From: Trachelipus rathkii
Lineage: Eukaryota; Arthropoda; Malacostraca; Isopoda; Trachelipodidae
DNA: 12,500 nucleotides
Direction: 5' to 3'
Assembly (NCBI GenBank): GCA_015478945.1
Contig: JABUQX010061833.1
Location: forward strand, 1 to 12,500
Each line of letters opens with the position of its first letter. Positions within the stretch are counted from its first letter, which is position 1. The notes beneath the pieces were generated by a model that was given only the letters and a program-made list of their open reading frames with translations, did not search any database and had not been told where the DNA came from. Shown piece after piece: positions 8,731 through 12,500 of the stretch. Made by a program: the position numbers and the translations under genes.

Positions 8731-9890
8731 TTATAGTCAGAAGAGATAAGGAGATTTGATAAAAGTAATTTGACGTTTAGTTCATGGTAGTATTTTGGAT
8801 GGATTGAAATATTCTCTGGTTAGTTAAAGGATTAAAAAAAAGTACAATTCTTTGAGACCAACAAGAAAATATTTTTTATGCTCGGATAGGACTAATAAGC
8901 TTTTTTTTTCGGAAGTTTCTAAGTTCTCCTTTAGTTACGTGCCTCTTAATGAAAAGAAATGTGATCGAGAACAATACTACCGCAAGTGAAGGGCTAGCAA
9001 AGGAGGAGACATTACATTAACTCAATCTTTGCTACTAGTAATAGGGAGCTAGCTCACCGTTTCTATAATAGATTTTGGTTTTTTATTTTTTATAATCAAA
9101 ATCCAAATATTTTTTTTAGTTAGACACTATTTTACATATTCTAACTAAATTCCATTTAATAACGGAGAATATCATATTTTGTACAATGTTTGATATAATA
9201 TATAATGACGAATTATCTTATAAAATAAGCCACAATTGGAAATTAATTTCAGTAAGAAAATATGCACACGAAAGTTCCCGTCCTTCAAGTCTAAAAATTG
9301 GGTTCTAACTAAATTGCACAAATCTGTGTGAATCTCCTTATTGAAAAACCCCGGGAGGTACAAAATTTATACAATAATGGGTAAACAGCCTCAATAGGTG
9401 TGTATGAAACCTTTACATTACTATAGGGATGTCTCATGGGAGCATTTAGACATATCGCTGCTGACCATGTCGTCCACCATGATCTCTATTATAGTCTACA
9501 ATGGCGCCGGTGTTGTAATTAAATGGGAGCTCACAATACAAACTGATATATAAGTATAAAGGAAGTCAATTCAAAACTAATGATTATATTATCTAATAGT
9601 TGGTACTATGACTTCGCATTCAAAAGAGGAATAAATGAAAGTTTTTTCAAAAAATATTCAGATCAAATTATATTAAAATTGATAACGACAAATTGTATTT
9701 ATTAATAGAAAATAAAATAGATAAGTATTAAGATTAGGTGAATAGGATACAGATAATGGAGATAATATCACAATGAGGGATAGATTAGATATAATTTATT
9801 TGAAATACAATAATGAAGATTAACAAAAATAGAACATACACTGGAGGTAGTAGACATACATAAATATAAATGAGACAAAATTAAAAATAG
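8731..9890. other. AT-rich interval with no recognisable gene
   Basis: I see no supported gene. A short plus frame ending at the TAA near 9020 (reading LMKRNVIENNTTASEGLAKE) lies just downstream of a T-rich CTCCTTTAG acceptor-like site near 8931, but it is under 60 codons and matches nothing I know. The minus frame 9172-9363 has no motif. A weak 10-bp hairpin (9071-9080 with 9094-9103) lies in T-rich DNA. From about 9540 onward the plus strand is A-rich and stop-dense. Confidence 0.4.
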
Positions 9891-10273
9891 TTAAGATCTA
9901 AAAAAAAAAACAGCAATACTAAAAAATCCAAATCCGAACAGTTTATTGATGAGATAAAAAGATTACCTGATTGGAAAGAAAATTCCACTGGGAACCCGGG
10001 AATATCTCGGGAGTGGATAACTTCAAAAAATTAGTAAACAATTGATCTTTGTTAAGAACCGAAATAAAGAGTTTATTTGGACTAATATGCCCTAAGGATG
10101 AATATGTATATTTGTGGCTAGTGATAACAGAATTAGCCTGGCGAGAGGCATTTCTATTAAGAAAGAATATGAAAATAGAGATAAGACAACTGTGCAAAAA
10201 AAGATTATCGTCCACTCTCCAGGAAGTATTTTTCAATATAAGGCCTCAGTCAATAGAAGGCCATGTTGAGTAG
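9891..10273 (+). pseudogene. Possible decayed coding remnant in two frames
   Basis: One plus frame is open from 9891 to a TAG at 10032-10034 and reads a lysine-rich start and then EQFIDEIKRLPDWKENS. A second frame is open from about 10046 to 10273 and reads ICPKDEYVYLWLVITELAW and then LCKKRLSSTLQEVF. The two are offset by one frame and separated by a few bases, which is what a once continuous coding stretch with an indel would look like. The residue mix is more protein-like than that of other frames in this AT-rich region. I recognise no domain; a transposon or retroelement fragment or a host-gene remnant are both possible. The minus frame 9943-10236 is its shadow. Confidence 0.22.
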
Positions 10274-10479
10274 AATTTCAAATGTTTTTTTTGTTTTTAT
10301 ATTGGCAAAAAATATATTTTAAATCTTGAGCGAAAGAAATTTTCGCGAATCTTCGAAAATTGGAAAAAAAGAAATTACTTCAAGAATATATTAAGTATTG
10401 TTAACTTATTAAGTAAAATTTTACTCTGATTTCTTCCAAAGGAGCTTTGAATTTTTACAGAAAGTATATACTTCAATCC

Positions 10480-10728
10480 CCTCTGCAAATCTCTTATTCA
10501 TCATCTCATCTATTTTTCTTTTTTTCTTCACTCTTTCTAAAAATAGGATCTTTCTTCTTCTCTGCTCTCTTTTTCGTCAAATCGATACTCGCATCCTTAC
10601 ATTCTTGCGAATACCTCTGTGAGGGTCCTCTTGCTCTCGTCTCTTCCTCTCTCTTCCCTATTCTTCTCGTCTCTCTCTCTCTTCATATCGAATACGCAGA
10701 CACACTTGTCTAAAGCTTTTAAAGGTCG
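10480..10728 (+). other. Pyrimidine-rich tract ending at a strong donor-like site; possible untranslated first exon
   Basis: The plus strand is dominated by CT, TTC and TCTC words, with CTCTCTCTCTC near 10670-10682. Immediately after it, CGGTGAGTTAATTG at 10727-10740 contains GTGAGT (10729-10734), close to an ideal splice donor. The pair would suit a promoter plus untranslated first exon for the lectin-like gene 600 bp downstream, whose first exon here begins at a phase-1 acceptor and so needs an exon upstream. No TATA box or initiator is decisive. The open frame 10447-10713 is a phenylalanine, leucine and serine string from the tract. Confidence 0.3.
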
Positions 10729-11336
10729 GTGAGTTAATTGACTGAAATATTTGTTGTTGATTTTATTATTTTATAGTTATTACCTCTTTGCCAAATATGC
10801 ATCACGAGTATGCATTGAATCTTAAAGAATGAGAGGGGATCGTTGTTTCCAGGTGTTTCCCTCATATAACACAATATTGTATGGAAATACCTGTCTGAAA
10901 ATTTTATATTTGAGGAGTTTCTGCCTGAAGCTAATAATCATCAATTATTGGGACAAGCTACAGTCCACAGCCGAGATTAAATAATGTGAGCTCTGGGTTG
11001 TATATGTTTAAGTGTTAATTAACAAAACAATAATATTATAAAATTACTCGCCCTAATTAAACTTATAAATGTAATCAAAAGCACAAAGAACTCACATAAA
11101 AAACCATAAAATCATAATGCTAATATACATTATATCTTTTATCTAATCCGATATCAAGTTTTTCATATAGTAGCCTCACTAATTTTTTACTATAAGAAAT
11201 TGATTTATAAATTACCAGATTTTTAGCTTATAACTATTAATTAGTCCTATATTTCAAGACGAGATCACTCAATTTTACGCTGATGTCGATGATGTTATAA
11301 CTTACTATTTTTTTTCTTATAATTAATATTTATCAG

Positions 11337-11606
11337 TCATGGATAGGAATAAAGCAAGTCTATTAAATATAATAGGTTACGTATTTCATATTAGCTATAA
11401 TATACTAGTTCTGACTAGCGAAACGACCGTGACCCTTTGCGAAAAAGAAGGAGGTAAAATCTTTATCCCAAAATCTAGGCACAATAACGACGTTTGGCGT
11501 GACTTTTCTCATGCTGTGTTGGCCATTGATTCATCATTTTATTATGCTTATTATCCAAAGCTCTTAAAATATGAAGATAAATCATTTATTTAGTCTGAGT
11601 GGTATG
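11337..11606 (+). pseudogene. C-type lectin-like domain, N-terminal exon, with one in-frame TAG
   Basis: This exon encodes the first half of a C-type lectin-like domain, normally a secreted or cell-surface binding module. It starts after a T-rich acceptor ending TATCAG (11331-11336), with two bases of a split codon before ATG at 11339, so that ATG is probably an internal methionine. The frame gives IGYVFHISYNI (first beta strand) and then LCEKEGGKIFIPKSRHNND, the classic first-cysteine helix followed by GG-K-piPKS and the N-rich turn; later KYEDKSFI and SEWY match the segment before the long loop. A TAG at 11591-11593 falls between SFI and SEWY. A donor at 11607 (ATG/GTAATG) lies in phase 1 and joins the next exon as W-Y-E-N-N-N. 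Because reading resumes perfectly after the TAG and splices in frame, this is one point lesion: a young pseudogene, an allele, or a base-call error. The canonical WIG motif is replaced by a YYAYY run. Confidence 0.6.
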
Positions 11607-11704
11607 GTAATGGGCCTATCATGATTATTCTTTGATTTTTTTTACAGATTTTTATATTTTAAATAAATGTTAAAATAAGAGATAAGGGTTCACACAACAG
11701 GTCA

Positions 11705-11760
11705 GTGTTTTCCACACTCTTGGAGCATAATACCGTGCTTTCCACACTCTTGGAGTACCT
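11705..11760 (+). repeat. Two-copy 30-bp tandem repeat in the lectin intron
   Basis: GTGTTTTCCACACTCTTGGAG at 11705-11725 recurs 30 bases later as GTGCTTTCCACACTCTTGGAG at 11735-11755, with one difference in 21 bases. It lies in the 230-bp intron between the two lectin-like exons. It may be a recent slippage duplication or a paired binding site. Confidence 0.8.
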
Positions 11761-11836
11761 CGAATATGCACACTAGCTACCAGAATTAAGAAAAAATATA
11801 TTTTGAAGTTCTTACCATTATTTTTCATTTTTTTAG

Positions 11837-11997
11837 AAAATAATAACTATAATATCAACTTAAAAGGGGCAATATTAAACTCTACGGACAAAGTTCAAAA
11901 TGGTGACTTGTGTTTCGTGTATCGAGCTCAGTTTTATGCTTCTGCATGCAAGAATGAAACACGTGGATTTGCGATCTGTGAAAGAGTAAAAGTTTAG
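11837..11997 (+). CDS. C-type lectin-like domain, C-terminal last exon
   Basis: This exon completes the domain begun upstream. The acceptor is a T-run ending TTTTTTTAG (AG at 11835-11836). The exon contributes two bases to the split codon, then runs open to a TAG at 11995-11997. It reads NGDLCFVYRAQFYASACKNE and ends RGFAICERVKV. The cysteines in DLC, SAC and ICE are the second, third and fourth of the canonical set; with LCEKEGG in the previous exon that makes all four. The C-terminal gfaICE is the most conserved signature of the fold. The WND motif before the third cysteine is replaced by FYAS, and no EPN or QPD triplet is seen, so calcium-dependent sugar binding is doubtful; many arthropod members bind other ligands. 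The protein ends only five residues after the last signature glutamate, so there is no tail or membrane anchor. Any signal peptide must lie in an upstream exon that I could not find. Confidence 0.6.
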
Positions 11998-12002
11998 AAT
12001 TT

Positions 12003-12019
12003 AATAAATAAAAAATAAA
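12003..12019 (+). terminator. Polyadenylation signals of the lectin-like gene
   Basis: Two AATAAA hexamers occur at 12003-12008 and 12014-12019, only 6 and 17 bases past the stop codon at 11997. This would make a very short 3' untranslated region. The surrounding DNA is A-rich, so one match alone would mean little, but the position fits the end of this gene. Confidence 0.45.
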
Positions 12020-12500
12020 CATACAAACAAAAGAAGAAACAGCATATAACATACACATACATATATACTTATTTAAGCTGCAATGGGGAACCTTGAATTT
12101 TTTTTCATAATTTTTTTTTAGTGCTTATCTGATTTGGACGAAATTCAACAACCCAAAAAATGTAGTTTTCAGCAAACTTTAAAACAACAGTTTCAAGCAC
12201 TTTTCTGTATCTTTTACCGTTTATGCTCTATTGACATTTGGATATTCCGTCATTTGCTTACATTATTGAATAGAAGCCAAAAACCAGTTGTTGACTTGAT
12301 TCCAAAATTTGAGCTATGGTATAAGCCATAAGGGGTCGCCTATTCACTGACATTTTCACAGATAAAAACCAAACTCAGGAAATCTCGCAATATTGTGTGG
12401 TCATTTTTGGTTTTTGGTGATGACTTTTTTTTCCTCCTATCAATATGAAATTTTTAGATCCTGTGTAATAGGGGAAGATGCACCTTTTTTTATTTAAACA
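12020..12500. other. 3' flank with no convincing gene
   Basis: AT-rich flank. A plus frame is open from about 12122, just after a T-run ending in TTTAG, to a TAA at 12329-12331, and reads a glutamine-rich stretch (SFQQTLKQQFQALFCIFYR). It starts directly at an acceptor-like site, but it has no recognisable motif and no other exon to join to except across the lectin stop. It may be part of a non-coding dispersed repeat; I cannot tell from one copy. Confidence 0.35.

Noticed and set aside
11400..11425. Hammerhead-like words CTGACTAG and CGAAAC in the lectin exon
   Set aside because: There is no room for stem II between them and the segment is coding for the lectin-like domain.
12122..12331. 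Third exon of the lectin-like gene
   Set aside because: The domain is complete and terminated at 11997 with polyadenylation signals following; the downstream frame has no lectin features.
1..12500. CRISPR array, prokaryotic operon or insertion sequence
   Set aside because: There are no regularly spaced identical repeats with unique spacers, no tightly packed open frames and no transposase; the window has eukaryotic features throughout.

Overview
This window looks like AT-rich nuclear DNA of an animal, most likely an arthropod. Three things suggest this: very long TA-type low-complexity tracts; a decayed tract of AACCT (TTAGG-type, the common arthropod telomere unit); and the last two exons of a small C-type lectin-like gene, split by an intron and followed by AATAAA signals. 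The exon style reminds me of the small lectin-like proteins of parasitic copepods, but that is an impression, not a match I could run. There is no sign of bacterial gene organisation. Most long open frames are chance frames in low-complexity or repeat DNA.

Layout. 1-1000: pyrimidine-leaning, no gene seen. 1015-1290: AT-rich tract. About 1320-2290: GC-richer DNA built of a badly decayed tandem repeat with a period of about 120-136 bp. 2300-5300: no convincing gene, one good hairpin at 2957-2991. 5300-5515: AT tract. 5521-6393: a compact element with two direct repeats (228 and 208 bp) around a 437-bp middle; each repeat starts with a fold that matches the layout of a hammerhead ribozyme. 6394-7515: about 1.1 kb of almost pure A+T. 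7677-7820: AACCT-rich telomere-like tract. 8001-8142: TA microsatellite. 8398-8730: a GC-richer block that may hold a decayed exon. 9891-10273: possible decayed coding remnant. 10480-10728: pyrimidine tract ending at a strong splice-donor-like site. 11337-11997: the two lectin-like exons, the first with one in-frame TAG. 12001-12500: AT-rich 3' flank.

The most interesting object is the 5521-6393 element. Both repeats show, in order, a GUC cleavage triplet, a stem I hairpin, a damaged CUGANGA core, a stem II hairpin whose loop is complementary to the stem I loop, and a GAAAC (or decayed) box. The two predicted cleavage sites are 669 nt apart. This is the arrangement expected of a retrozyme-like or Penelope-related non-autonomous retroelement that makes small circular RNA. 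Both copies are imperfect in the catalytic core, so they may be decayed, or the assembly may carry indel errors.

The lectin gene is the only protein-coding gene I can place in a family. Its exons join in phase and give the four expected cysteines, but the TAG makes it either a young pseudogene, a readthrough case, or a sequencing error.
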